Shown here: in pieces, positions 1-11,353 of the stretch
Layout of the letters: every line of letters starts with the position of its first letter
Position numbering within the stretch: the stretch's first letter is position 1
Origin: Eutreptiella sp. 'Long Island Sound 2002'
Taxonomy: Eukaryota > Euglenozoa > Euglenophyceae > Eutreptiales > Eutreptiaceae
Length of the DNA: 64,000 bases
NCBI GenBank assembly: GCA_964036045.1
Contig: CAXIWF010000877.1
Span: 57,866 to 121,865 of the forward strand
Reading direction: 5' to 3'
Made by a program: the position numbers and the translations under genes
Notes under the pieces: generated by a model
The model's input: the letters and a program-made list of their open reading frames with translations, nothing else
Told to the model about the DNA's origin: nothing
Databases searched by the model: none

Positions 1-1360
1 CCGAGAATTTTCCGTCAATTTTCCGAGAATTTTCCGAGAATTTTCCGAGAATTTTCCGAGAATTTTCCGAGAATTTTCCGAGAATTTTCCGAGAATTTTC
101 CGAGAATTTTCCGAGAATTTTCCGAGAATTTTCCGAGAATTTTCCGAGAATTTTCCGAGAATTTTCTGGGAATTTTCCGAGAATTTTCTGAGAATTTTCC
201 GAGAGTTTTCCGAGAATTTTCCGAGAATTTTCCGAGAATTTTCCGAGAATTTTCCGAGAATTTTCCGAGAATTTACCGAGAATTTTCTGAGAATTTTCCG
301 AGAATTTTCCGAGAATTTTCCGAGAATTTTCCGAGAATTTTCCGAGAATTTTCCGAGAATTTCCGAGAATTTTCCGTCAATTTTCCGAGAATTTTCCGAG
401 AATTTTCCGAGATTTTTCCGAGAATTTTCTGAGAATTTTCCGAGAATTTTCCGACGATTTTCTGAGAATTTTCCGAGAATTTTCCGAGAATTTTCCGAGA
501 ATTTTCCGAGAATTTTCAGAGAATTTTCCGAGAATTTTCTGAGAATTTTCCGAAAATTTTCCGAGAATTTTCCGAGATTTTTCCGAGAATTTTCCGAGAA
601 TTTTCCGAGAATTTTCCGAGAATTTTCCGAGAATTTTCCAATTTTCCGAGAATTTTCCGAGAATTTTCCGAGAATTTTCCGAGAATTTTCCGAGAATTTT
701 CCGAGAATTTTCCGAGAATTTTCGGAGAATTTTCCGAGAATTTTCCGAGAATTTTCCGAGAATTTTCCGAGAATTTTCGGAGAATTTTCTGAGAATTTTC
801 TGAGAATTTTCCGAGAATTTTCCGAGAATTTTCCGAGAATTTTCCGAGAATTTTCCGAGAATTTTCCGAGAATTTTCCGTCAATTTTCCGAGAATTTTCC
901 GAGAATTTTCCGAGATTTTTCCGAGAATTTTCCGAGAATTTTCCGAGAATTTTCCGACGATTTTCTGAGAATTTTCCGAGAATTTTCCGAGAATTTTCCG
1001 AGAATTTTCCGAGAATTTTCCGAGAATTTTCCGAGAATTTTCCGAGAATTTTCCGAGAATTTTCCGACAATTTTCCGAGAATTTTCCGAGAATTTTCCGA
1101 GAATTTTCCGAGAATTTTCCGAGAATTTTCCGAGAATTTTCCGAGAATTTTCCGAGAATTTTCCGAGAATTTTCTGAGAATTTTCTGAGAATTTTCCGAG
1201 AATTTTCCGAGAATTTTCTGAAAATTTTCCGAGAATTTTCCGAGAATTTTCCGAGAATTTTCCGAGAATTTTCCGAGAATTTTCCGACAATTTTCCGAGA
1301 ATTTTCCGAGAATTTTCCGAGAATTTTCCGAGAATTTTCCGAGAATTTTCCGAGAATTTT
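1..1360. repeat. Partial unit, resembles the end of HOR-B
   Basis: Before the first L1 the array holds CTGGGAA at 166, a 10-bp unit near 360, CCGTCAA near 374, CCGACGA near 451, CAGAGAA at 519, the 8-bp CCAA unit at 638, a second CCGTCAA near 878, CTGAAAA near 1,229 and CCGACAA near 1,287. The distance from CCAA to the following L1 (723 bp) is close to that in complete HOR-B copies (about 600-712 bp). The first 790 bases also match about 3,021-3,820, with an offset changing from 3,021 to 3,032 through one unit gained. It is probably the right-hand part of a HOR-B whose start lies outside the window. Confidence 0.65.
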
Positions 1361-2207
1361 TTGAGAATTTTCCGAGAATTTTCCGAGAATTTTCCGAGAA
1401 TTTTCCGAGAATTTCCCGAGAATTTTCCGTCAATTTTCCGAGAATTTTCCGAGAATTTTCCGAGAATTTTCCGAGAATTTTCTGAGAATTTTCCGAGAAT
1501 TTTCCGAGAATTTTCCGAGAATTTTCCGAGAATTTTCCGAGAATTTTCCGAGAATTTTCCGAGAATTTTCCTAGAATTTTCCGAGAATTTTCCGAGAATT
1601 TTCCGAGAATTTTCCGAGAATTTTCCGAGATTTTCCCGAGAATTTTCCGAGAATTTTCCGAGAATTTTCCCAGAATTTTCCGAGAATTTTCCGAGAATTT
1701 TCCGAGAATTTTCCGTCAATTTTCCGAGAATTTTCCGAGAATTTTCCGAGATTTTTCCGAGAATTTTCTGAGAATTTTCCGAGAATTTTCCGACGATTTT
1801 CTGAGAATTTTCCGAGAATTTTCCGAGAATTTTCCGAGAATTTTCCGAGAATTTTCCGAGAATTTTCCGAGAATTTTCCGAGAATTTTCTGAGAATTTTC
1901 CGAGAATTTTCCGAGAATTTTCCGAGAATTTTCCGAGAATTTTCCGAGAATTTTCCGAGAATTCTCCGAGAATTTTCCGAGAATTTTCCGAGAATTTTCC
2001 GAGAATTTTCCGAGAATTTTCTGAGAATTTTCTGAGAATTTTCCGAGAATTTTCCGAGAATTTTCTGAAAATTTTCCGAGAATTTTCCGAGAATTTTCCG
2101 AGAATTTTCCGAGAATTTTCCGAGAATTTTCCGACAATTTTCCGAGAATTTTCCGAGAATTTTCCGAGAATTTTCCGAGAATTTTCCGAGAATTTTCCGA
2201 GAATTTT
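1361..2207. repeat. Short L1 unit of 847 bp (77 monomers), copy 1
   Basis: The unit runs from one L1 to the next over exactly 77 unit lengths. Marker order after L1: CTGAGAA, CCTAGAA near 1,571, GATTTTCCC near 1,630, CCCAGAA near 1,670, CCGTCAA ending at about 1,715, GAGATTTTT, CTGAGAA, CCGACGA with CTGAGAA near 1,791, an ATTCTCC variant giving an EcoRI site at 1,959-1,964, two adjacent CTGAGAA near 2,020-2,035, CTGAAAA near 2,065 and CCGACAA near 2,133. The same length and marker spacing recur at 17,866-18,712. Confidence 0.8.
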
Positions 2208-2438
2208 TTGAGAATTTTCCGAGAATTTTCCGAGAATTTTCCGAGAATTTTCCGAGAATTTCCCGAGAATTTTCCGTCAATTTTCCGAGAATTTTCCGAG
2301 AATTTTCCGAGAATTTTCCGAGAATTTTCTGAGAATTTTCCGAGAATTTTCCGAGAATTTTCCGAGAATTTTCCGAGAATTTTCCGAGAATTTTCCGAGA
2401 ATTTTCCGAGAATTTTCCGAGAATTTTCCGAGAATTTT

Positions 2439-2698
2439 CCGCCAATTTTCCGAGAATTTTCCGAGAATTTTCCGAGAATTTTCCGTCAATTTTCCGAGAA
2501 TTTTCCGAGAATTTTCCGAGATTTTTCCGAGAATTTTCCAAGAATTTTCCGAGAATTTTCCGACGATTTTCTGAGAATTTTCCGAGAATTTTCCGAGAAT
2601 TTTCCGAGATTTTCCCGAGAATTTTCCGAGAATTTTCCGAGAAATTTCCGAGAATTTTCCGAGAATTTTCCGATGATTTTCCGAGACATTTCCAAGAA
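2439..2698. repeat. B block, copy 1 (260 bp)
   Basis: The B block runs from CCGCCAA through CCGTCAA, CCGACGA-CTGAGAA, GATTTTCCC, a GAAATTTCC unit and a CCGATGA or CCGATAA unit to GAGACATTTCCAAGAA. It marks HOR-B. This copy has CCGATGA at about 2,670; all others have CCGATAA. It also has GAGATTTTT and CCAAGAA between CCGTCAA and CCGACGA. Confidence 0.8.
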
Positions 2699-3547
2699 TT
2701 TTCCGAGAATTTTCAGAGAATTTTCTGAGAATTTTCCGAGAATTTTCCGAGAATTTTCCGAGAATTTTCGGAGAATTTTCCGACAATTTTCCGTCAATTT
2801 TCCGAGAATTTTCCGAGAATTTTCCGAGATTTTTCCGAGAATTTTCCGAGAATTTTCCGAGAATTTTCCGACGATTTTCTGAGAAATTTCCGAGAATTTT
2901 CCGAGAATTTTCCGAGAATTTTCCGAGAATTTTCCGAGAATTTTCCGAGAATTTTCCGAGAATTTTCCGAGAATTTTCCGAGAATTTTCCGTCAATTTTC
3001 CGAGAATTTCGCGAGAATTTTCCGAGAATTTTCCGTCAATTTTCCGAGAATTTTCCGAGAATTTTCCGAGAATTTTCCGAGAATTTTCCGAGAATTTTCC
3101 GAGAATTTTCCGAGAATTTTCCGAGAATTTTCCGAGAATTTTCCGAGAATTTTCCGAGAATTTTCCGAGAATTTTCCGAGAATTTTCTGGGAATTTTCCG
3201 AGAATTTTCTGAGAATTTTCCGAGAGTTTTCCGAGAATTTTCCGAGAATTTTCCGAGAATTTTCCGAGAATTTTCCGAGAATTTTCCGAGAATTTTCCGA
3301 GAATTTACCGAGAATTTTCTGAGAATTTTCCGAGAATTTTCCGAGAATTTTCCGAGAATTTTCCGAGAATTTTCCGAGAATTTTCCGAGAATTTCCGAGA
3401 ATTTTCCGTCAATTTTCCGAGAATTTTCCGAGAATTTTCCGAGATTTTTCCGAGAATTTTCTGAGAATTTTCCGAGAATTTTCCGACGATTTTCTGAGAA
3501 TTTTCCGAGAATTTTCCGAGAATTTTCCGAGAATTTTCCGAGAATTT

Positions 3548-6165
3548 TCAGAGAATTTTCCGAGAATTTTCTGAGAATTTTCCGAAAATTTTCCGAGAAT
3601 TTTCCGAGATTTTTCCGAGAATTTTCCGAGAATTTTCCGAGAATTTTCCGAGAATTTTCCGAGAATTTTCCAATTTTCCGAGAATTTTCCGAGAATTTTC
3701 CGAGAATTTTCCGAGAATTTTCCGAGAATTTTCCGAGAATTTTCCGAGAATTTTCGGAGAATTTTCCGAGAATTTTCCGAGAATTTTCCGAGAATTTTCC
3801 GAGAATTTTCGGAGAATTTTCCGAGAATTTTCCGTCAATTTTCCGAGAATTTTCCGAGAATTTTCCGAGATTTTTCCGAGAATTTTCCGAGAATTTTCCG
3901 AGAATTTTCCGACGATTTTCTGAGAGATTTCCGAGAATTTTCCGAGAATTTTCCGAGAATTTTCCGAGAATTTTCCGAGAATTTGCCCAGAATTTATTGA
4001 GAATTTTCTGAGAATTTTCCGAGAATTTTCCGAGAATTTTCCGAGAATTTTCCGAGAATTTTCCGAGAATTTTCCGAGATTTTTCCGAGAATTTTCCGAG
4101 AATTTTCCGAGAATTTTCCGAGAATTTTCCGAGAATTTTCCGAGAATTTTCCGAGAATTTTCCGAGAATTTTCTGAGAATTTTCCGAGAATTTTCCGAGA
4201 ATTTTCCGAGAATTTTCCGAGAATTTTCCGAGAATTTTCTGAGAATTTTCTGAGAATTTTCCGAGAATTTTCCGAGAATTTTCTGAAAATTTTCCGAGAA
4301 TTTTCCCAGAATTTTCCGACGATTTTCTGAGAAATTTCCGAGAAATTTCCGAGAATTTTCCGAGAATTTTCCGAGAATTTTCCGAGAATTTTCCGAGAAT
4401 TGTCCGAGAATTTTCCGAGAATTTTCCGAGAATTTTCCGTCAATTTTCCGAGAATTTTCCGAGAATTTTCCGAGAATTTTCCGTCAATTTTCCGAGAATT
4501 TTCCGAGAATTTTCCGAGAATTTTCCGAGAATTTTCCGAGAATTTTCCGAGAATTTTCCGAGAATTTTCCGAGAATTTTCCGAGAATTTTCCGAGAATTT
4601 TCCGAGAATTTTCTGGGAATTTTCCGAGAATTTTCTGCGAATTTTCCGAGAATTTTCCGAGAATTTTCCGAGAATTTTCCGAGAATTTTCCGAGAATTTT
4701 CCGAGAATTTTCCAAGAATTTTCCGAGAATTTTCCGAGAATTTTCTGAGAATTTTCCGAGAATTTTCCGAGAATTTTCCGAGAATTTTCCGAGAATTTTC
4801 CGAGAATTTTCCGAGAATTTTCCGAGAATTTTCCGTCAATTTTCCGAGAATTTTCCGAGAATTTTCCGAGATTTTTCCGAGAATTTTCTGAGAATTTTCC
4901 GAGAATTTTCCGACGATTTTCTGAGAATTTTCCAAGAATTTTCCGAGAATTTTCCGAGAATTTTCCGAGAATTTTCAGAGAATTTTCCGAGAATTTTCTG
5001 AGAATTTTCCGAAAATTTTCCGAGAATTTTCCGAGATTTTTCCGAGAATTTTCCGAGAATTTTCCGAGAATTTTCGGAGAATTTTCCGAGAATTTTCCGA
5101 GAATTTTCCGAGAATTTTCCGAGAATTTTCGGAGAATTTTCCGAGAATTTTCCGTCAATTTTCCGAGAATTTTCCGAGAATTTTCCGAGATTTTTCCGAG
5201 AATTTTCCGAGAATTTTCCGAGAATTTTCCGACGATTTTCTGAGAGATTTCCGAGAATTTTCCGAGAATTTTCCGAGAATTTTCCGAGAATTTTCCGAGA
5301 ATTTTCCCAGAATTTATTGAGAATTTTCTGAGAATTTTCCGAGAATTTTCCGAGAATTTTCCGAGAATTTTCCGCGAATTTTCCGAGAATTTTCCGAGAT
5401 TTTTCCGAGAATTTTCCGAGAATTTTCCGAGAATTTTCCAAGAATTTTCCGAGAATTTTCCGAGAATTTTCCGAGAATTTTCCGAGAATTTTCCGAGAAT
5501 TTTCTGAGAATTTTCCGAGAATTTTCCGAGAATTTTCCGAGAATTTTCCGAGAATTTTCCGAGAATTTTCTGAGAATTTTCTGAGAATTTTCCGAGAATT
5601 TTCCGAGAATTTTCTGAAAATTTTCCGAGAATTTTCCCAGAATTTTCCGACGATTTTCTGAGAAATTTCCGAGAAATTTCCGAGAATTTTCCGAGAATTT
5701 TCCGAGAATTTTCCGAGAATTTTCCGAGAATTGTCCGAGAATTTTCCGAGAATTTTCCGAGAATTTTCCGTCAATTTTCCGAGAATTTTCCGAGAATTTT
5801 CCGAGAATTTTCCGTCAATTTTCCGAGAATTTTCCGAGAATTTTCCGAGAATTTTCCGAGAATTTTCCGAGAATTTTCCGAGAATTTTCCGAGAATTTTC
5901 CGAGAATTTTCCGAGAATTTTCCGAGAATTTTCTGAGAATTTTCCGAGAATTTTCCGAGAATTTTCCGAGAATTTTCCGAGAATTTTCCGAGAATTTTCC
6001 GAGAATTTTCCGAGAATTTTCCGTCAATTTTCCGAGAATTTTCCGAGAATTTTCCGAGATTTTTCCGAGAATTTTCTGAGAATTTTCCGAGAATTTTCCG
6101 ACGATTTTCTGAGAATTTTCCAAGAATTTTCCGAGAATTTTCCGAGAATTTTCCGAGAATTTTCA
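3548..6165. repeat. Tandem duplication of about 1.3-1.4 kb inside HOR-B copy 1
   Basis: CAGAGAA markers at 3,549, 4,976 and 6,164 bracket two related segments. Marker pairs between them are offset by 1,320 bp on the left and 1,331 bp on the right, so one unit was gained or lost after duplication. Similarity ends on the right after the CCGTCAA pairs 4,443/5,774 and 4,487/5,818: the first copy continues to CTGGGAA at 4,615 and the second to CTGAGAA near 5,936. Other HOR-B copies carry this segment once. Confidence 0.75.
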
Positions 6166-6985
6166 GAGAATTTTCCGAGAATTTTCTGAGAATTTTCCGA
6201 AAATTTTCCGAGAATTTTCCGAGATTTTTCCGAGAATTTTCCGAGAATTTTCCGAGAATTTTCCGAGAATTTTCCGAGAATTTTCCAATTTTCCGAGAAT
6301 TTTCCGAGAATTTTCCGAGAATTTTCCGAGAATTTTCCGAGAATTTTCCGAGAATTTTCCGAGAATTTTCCGAGAATTTTCCGAGAATTTTCCGAGAATT
6401 TTCGGAGAATTTTCCGAGAATTTTCCGAGAATTTTCCGAGAATTTTCCGAGAATTTTCGGAGAATTTTCCGAGAATTTTCCGTCAATTTTCCGAGAATTT
6501 TCCGAGAATTTTCCGAGATTTTTCCGAGAATTTTCCGAGAATTTTCCGAGAATTTTCCGACGATTTTCTGAGAAATTTCCGAGAATTTTCCGAGAATTTT
6601 CCGAGGATTTTCCGAGATTTTTCCGAGAATTTTCCGAGAATTTTCCGAGAATTTTCCGAGAATTTTCCGAGAATTTTCCGAGAATTTTCCGAGAATTTTC
6701 CGAGAATTTTCCGAGAATTTTCCCAGAATTTTCCGAGAATTTTCCGAGAATTTTCCGAGAATTTTCCGAGAATTTTCCGAGAATTTTCCGAGAATTTTCT
6801 GAGAATTTTCTGAGAATTTTCCGAGAATTTTCCGAGAATTTTCTGAAAATTTTCCGAGAATTTTCCGAGAATTTTCCGAGAATTTTCCGAGAATTTTCCG
6901 AGAATTTTCCGACAATTTTCCGAGAATTTTCCGAGAATTTTCCGAGAATTTTCCGAGAATTTTCCGAGAATTTTCCGAGAATTTT

Positions 6986-9142
6986 TTGAGAATTTTCCGA
7001 GAATTTTCCGAGAATTTTCCGAGAATTTTCCGAGAATTTCCCGAGAATTTTCCGTCAATTTTCCGAGAATTTTCCGAGAATTTTCCGAGAATTTTCCGAG
7101 AATTTTGTGAGAATTTTCCGAGAATTTTCCGAGAATTTTCCGAGAATTTTCCGAGAATTTTCCGAGAATTTTCCGAGATTTTCCCGAGAATTTTCCGAGA
7201 ATTTTCCGAGAATTTTCCCAGAATTTTCTGAGAATTTTCCGAGAATTTTCCGAGAATTTTCCGAGAATTTTCCGAGAATTTTCCGAGAATTTTCCGAGAA
7301 TTTTCCGAGAATTTTCCGAGAATTTTCCGAGAATTTTCCGAGAATTTTCCGAGAATTTTCCGAGAATTTTCTGGGAATTTTCCGAGAATTTTCTGAGAAT
7401 TTTCCGAGAATTTTCCGAGAATTTTCCGAGAATTTTCCGAGAATTTTCCGAGAATTTTCCGAGAATTTTCCGAGAATTTTCCGAGAATTTTCCGAGAATT
7501 TTCTGAGAATTTTCCGAGAATTTTCCGAGAATTTGCTCGAAAATTTTCCGAGAATTTTCCGAGAATTTTCCGAGAATTTTCCGAGAATTTTCCGTCAATT
7601 TTCCGAGAATTTTCCGAGAATTTTCCGAGATTTTTCCGAGAATTTTCTGAGAATTTTCCGAGAATTTTCCGACGATTTTCTGAGAATTTTCCGCGAATTT
7701 TCCGAGAATTTTCCGGGAATTTTCCGAGAATTTTCAGAGAATTTTCCGAGAATTTTCTGAGAATTTTCCGAGAATTTTCCGAGAATTTTCCAAGATTTTT
7801 CCGAGAATTTTCCGAGAATTTTCCGAGAATTTTCCGAGAATTTTCCGAGAATTTTCCGAGAATTTCCGGAGAATTTTCCGAGAATTTTCCGAGAATTTTC
7901 CGAGAATTTTCCGAGAATTTTCGGAGAATTTTCCGAGAATTTTCCGTCAATTTTCCAAGAATTTTCCGAGAATTTTCCGAGATACTTCCGAGAATTTTCC
8001 GAGAATTTTCCGAGAATTTTCCGACGATTTTCTGAGAAATTTCCGAGAATTTTCCGAAAATTTTCCGAGAATTTTCCGAGAATTTTCCGAGAATTTTCCG
8101 AGAATTTATTGAGAATTTTCTGAGAATTTTCCGAGAATTTTCCGAGAATTTTACGAGAATTTTCCGAGAATTTTCCGAGAATTTTCTGAGAATTTTCCGA
8201 GAATTTTCCGAGAATTTTCCGAGAATTTTCCGAGAATTTTCTGAGAATTTTCTGAGAATTTTCCGAGAATTTTCCGAGAATTTTCTGAAAATTTTCCGAG
8301 AATTTTCCGAGAATTTTCCGAGAATTTTCCGAGAATTTTCCGAGAATTTTCCGACAATTTTCCGAGAATTTTCCGAGAATTTTCCGAGAATTTTCCGAGA
8401 ATTTTCCGAGAATTTTCCGAGAATTTTCCGAGAATTTTCCGAGAATTTTCCGAGAATTTTCCGAGAATTTTCTGGGAATTTTCCGAGAATTTTCTGAGAA
8501 TTTTCCGAGAATTTTCCGAGAATTTTCCGAGAATTTTCCGAGAATTTTCCGAGAATTTTCCGAGAAATTTCCGAGAATTTTCCGAGAATTTTCCGAGAAT
8601 TTTCTGAGAATTTTCCGAGAATTTTCCGAGAATTTTCCGAGAATTTTCCGAGAATTTTCCGAGAATTTTCCGAGAATTTTCCGAGAATTTTCCGAGATTT
8701 TTCCGAGAATTTTCTGAGAATTTTCCGAGAATTTTCCGACGATTTTCTGAGAATTTTCCGAGAATTTTCCGAGAATTTTCCGAGAATTTTCCGAGAATTT
8801 TCCGAGAATTTTCCGAGAATTTTCCGAGAATTTTCCGAGAATTTTCCGAGAATTTTCCGAGGATTTTCCGAGAATTTTCCGAGAATTTTCCGAGAATTTT
8901 CCGAGAATTTTCCGAAAATTTTCCGAGAATTTTCCGAGAATTTTCCGAGAATTTTCTGAGAATTTTCTGAGAATTTTCCGAGAATTTTCCGAGAATTTTC
9001 TGAAAATTTTCCGAGAATTTTCCGAGAATTTTCCGAGAATTTTCCGAGAATTTTCCGAGAATTTTCCGACAATTTTCCGAGAATTTTCCGAGAATTTTCC
9101 GAGAATTTTCCGAGAATTTTCCGAGAATTTTCCGAGAATTTT
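6986..9142. repeat. HOR-A-like unit with the GATACTT variant, copy 1
   Basis: Between L1 copies at 6,986 and 9,143 the order is GATTTTCCC (about 7,179), CCCAGAA (7,218), CTGGGAA (about 7,373), an irregular TTTGCTCGAAAA unit near 7,531, CCGTCAA (ending 7,598), CCAAGATTTTT, a CCGGAGAA variant, CGGAGAA, CCGTCAA with CCAAGAA, the rare GATACTTCC unit at 7,981, ATTGAGAA near 8,108, ACGAGAA, CTGAAAA and CCGACAA. The rare GATACTT unit is shared only with the unit at 22,306-24,384. Its length of 2,157 bp is one base more than a multiple of 11. Confidence 0.75.
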
Positions 9143-10420
9143 TTGAGAATTTTCCGAGAATTTTCCGAGAATTTTCCGAGAATTTTCCGAGAATTTCCCG
9201 AGAATTTTCCGTCAATTTTCCGAGAATTTTCCGAGAATTTTCCGAGAATTTTCCGAGAATTTTCTGAGAATTTTCCGAGAATTTTCTGAGAATTTTCCGA
9301 GAATTTTCCGAGAATTTTCCGAGAATTTTCCGAGAATTTTCCGAGAATTTTCCGAGATTTTCCCGAGAATTTTCCGAGAATTTTCCGAGAATTTTCCCAG
9401 AATTTTCCGAGAATTTTCCGAGAATTTTCCGAGAATTTTCCGAGAATTTTCCGAGAATTTTCCGAGAATTTTCCGAGAATTTTCCGAGAATTTTCCGAGA
9501 ATTTTCCGAGAATTTTCCGAGAATTTACCGAGAATTTTCCGAGAATTTTCCGAGAATTTTCTGGGAATTTTCCGAGAATTTTCTGAGAATTTTCCGAGAA
9601 TTTTCCGAGAATTTTCCGAGAATTTTCCGAGAATTTTCCGAGAATTTTCCGAGAATTTTCCGAGAATTTTCCGAGAATTTTCTGAGAATTTTCCGAGAAT
9701 TTTCCGACAATTTTCCGAGAATTTTCCGAGAATTTTCCGAGAATTTTCCGAGAATTTTCCGAGAATTTTCCGAGAATTTTTTGAGAATTTTCCGAGAATT
9801 TTCCGAGAATTTTCCGAGAATTTTCCGAGAATTTCCCGAGAATTTTCCGTCAATTTTCCGAGAATTTTCCGAGAATTTTCCGAGAATTTTCCGAGAATTT
9901 TCTGAGAATTTTCCGAGAATTTTCTGAGAATTTTCCGAGAATTTTCCGAGAATTTTCCGAGAATTTTCCGAGAATTTTCCGAGAATTTTCCGAGATTTTC
10001 CCGAGAATTTTCCGAGAATTTTCCGAGAATTTTCCCAGAATTTTCCGAGAATTTTCCGAGAATTTTCCGAGAATTTTCCGAGAATTTTCCGAGAATTTTC
10101 CGAGAATTTTCCGAGAATTTTCCGAGAATTTTCCGAGAATTTTCCGAGAATTTTCCGAGAATTTACCGAGAATTTTCCGAGAATTTTCCGAGAATTTTCT
10201 GGGAATTTTCCGAGAATTTTCTGAGAATTTTCCGAGAATTTTCCGAGAATTTTCCGAGAATTTTCCGAGAATTTTCCGAGAATTTTCCGAGAATTTTCCG
10301 AGAATTTTCCGAGAATTTTCTGAGAATTTTCCGAGAATTTTCCGAGAATTTTCCGAGAATTTTCCGAGAATTTTTCGAGAATTTTCCGAGAATTTTACGA
10401 GAATTTTCCGAGAATTTTCC
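9143..10420. repeat. Tandem duplication of 638 bp (58 monomers)
   Basis: L1 copies at 9,143 and 9,781 are 638 bp apart and each is followed by the same markers at the same spacing: CTGAGAA 9,263/9,901, GATTTTCCC about 9,355/9,993, CCCAGAA about 9,396/10,034, an ACCGAGAA unit about 9,526/10,164, CTGGGAA about 9,562/10,200, and two later CTGAGAA. The first copy ends at CCGACAA near 9,707 ahead of the second L1. The second copy runs on into a longer unit with a TTTTTCGAGAA variant near 10,370 and ACGAGAA near 10,397. Confidence 0.82.
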
Positions 10421-11353
10421 GAGAATTTTCTGAGAATTTTCCGAGAATTTTCCGAGAATTTTCCGAGAATTTTCCGAGAATTTTCTGAGAATTTTCTGAG
10501 AATTTTCCGAGAATTTTCCGAGAATTTTCTGAAAATTTTCCGAGAATTTTCCGAGAATTTTCCGAGAATTTTCCGAGAATTTTCCGAGAATTTTCCGACA
10601 ATTTTCCGAGAATTTTCCGAGAATTTTCCGAGAATTTTCCGAGAATTTTCCGAGAATTTTCCGAGAATTTTCCGAGAATTTTCCGAGAATTTTCCGAGAA
10701 TTTTCCGAGAATTTTCTGGGAATTTTCCGAGAATTTTCTGAGAATTTTCCGAGAATTTTCCGAGAATTTTCCGAGAATTTTCCGAGAATTTTCCGAGAAT
10801 TTTCCGAGAAATTTCCGAGAATTTTCCGAGAATTTTCCGAGAATTTTCTGAGAATTTTCCGAGAATTTTCCGAGAATTTTCCGAGAATTTTCCGAGAATT
10901 TTCCGAGAATTTTCCGAGAATTTTCCGAGAATTTTCCGAGATTTTTCCGAGAATTTTCTGAGAATTTTCCGAGAATTTTCCGACGATTTTCTGAGAATTT
11001 TCCGAGAATTTTCCGAGAATTTTCCGAGAATTTTCCGAGAATTTTCCGAGAATTTTCCGAGAATTTTCCGAGAATTTTCCGAGAATTTTCCGAGAATTTT
11101 CCGAGAATTTTCCGAGAATTTTCCGAGAATTTTCCGAGAATTTTCCGAGAATTTTCCGAGAATTTTCCGAGAATTTTCCGAGAATTTTCCGAGAATTTTC
11201 CGAGAATTTTCTGAAAATTTTCCGAGAATTTTCCGAGAATTTTCCGAGAATTTTCCGAGAATTTTCCGAGAATTTTCCGACAATTTTCCGAGAATTTTCC
11301 GAGAATTTTCCGAGAATTTTCCGAGAATTTTCCGGAAATTTTCCGAGAATTTT
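9781..11353. repeat. Shortened HOR-A unit of 1,573 bp
   Basis: The unit starts as the second half of the 638-bp duplication and then joins the right-hand part of a HOR-A: ACGAGAA, paired CTGAGAA near 10,485-10,500, CTGAAAA near 10,530, CCGACAA near 10,597, CTGGGAA and CTGAGAA near 10,715-10,740, GAAATTTCC near 10,809, GAGATTTTT and CCGACGA-CTGAGAA near 10,938-11,000, CTGAAAA near 11,211, CCGACAA near 11,278 and a CCGGAAATTTT variant just before the next L1. The middle markers of a full HOR-A (CCAAGATTTTT, CGGAGAA, ATTGAGAA) are missing, so it looks like a deletion derivative. Confidence 0.65.

Larger units (their letters stand above)
2208..6985. repeat. HOR-B, copy 1 (4,778 bp, with extra internal duplication)
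   Basis: HOR-B is recognised by the order L1, B block (2,439-2,698), CCAA 8-bp unit (3,670), ATTGTCC unit (4,400), second CCAA unit (6,286), next L1. This copy is the longest because the ATTGTCC part occurs twice: 4,400 and 5,731 are 1,331 bp apart, exactly 121 units. Flanking markers keep near-constant offsets: the CCGTCAA units ending 3,838 and 5,158 and the ATTGAGAA units near 3,991 and 5,311 are 1,320 bp apart, and CTGAAAA at 4,283 and 5,614 are 1,331 bp apart. The B block in this copy has GATGATTTT where the others have GATAATTTT, which makes the only plus-strand ATG I noticed. Confidence 0.8.

Noticed and set aside
1357-1433. L1 block as a promoter or regulatory element
   Set aside because: It consists of variant satellite units; no gene lies next to any copy and no core promoter signal other than general AT-richness is visible.
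2439-2698. B block as a transposon insertion
   Set aside because: It is built entirely of variant 11-bp units in register, with no terminal repeats, target duplication or foreign sequence.
4440-4446. CCGTCAA (reverse complement TTGACGG) as a W-box or CRE half site
   Set aside because: TTGAC or TGACG cores are too short to be informative in such a repetitive context, and the plant W-box needs C or T after TTGAC, where G is found.
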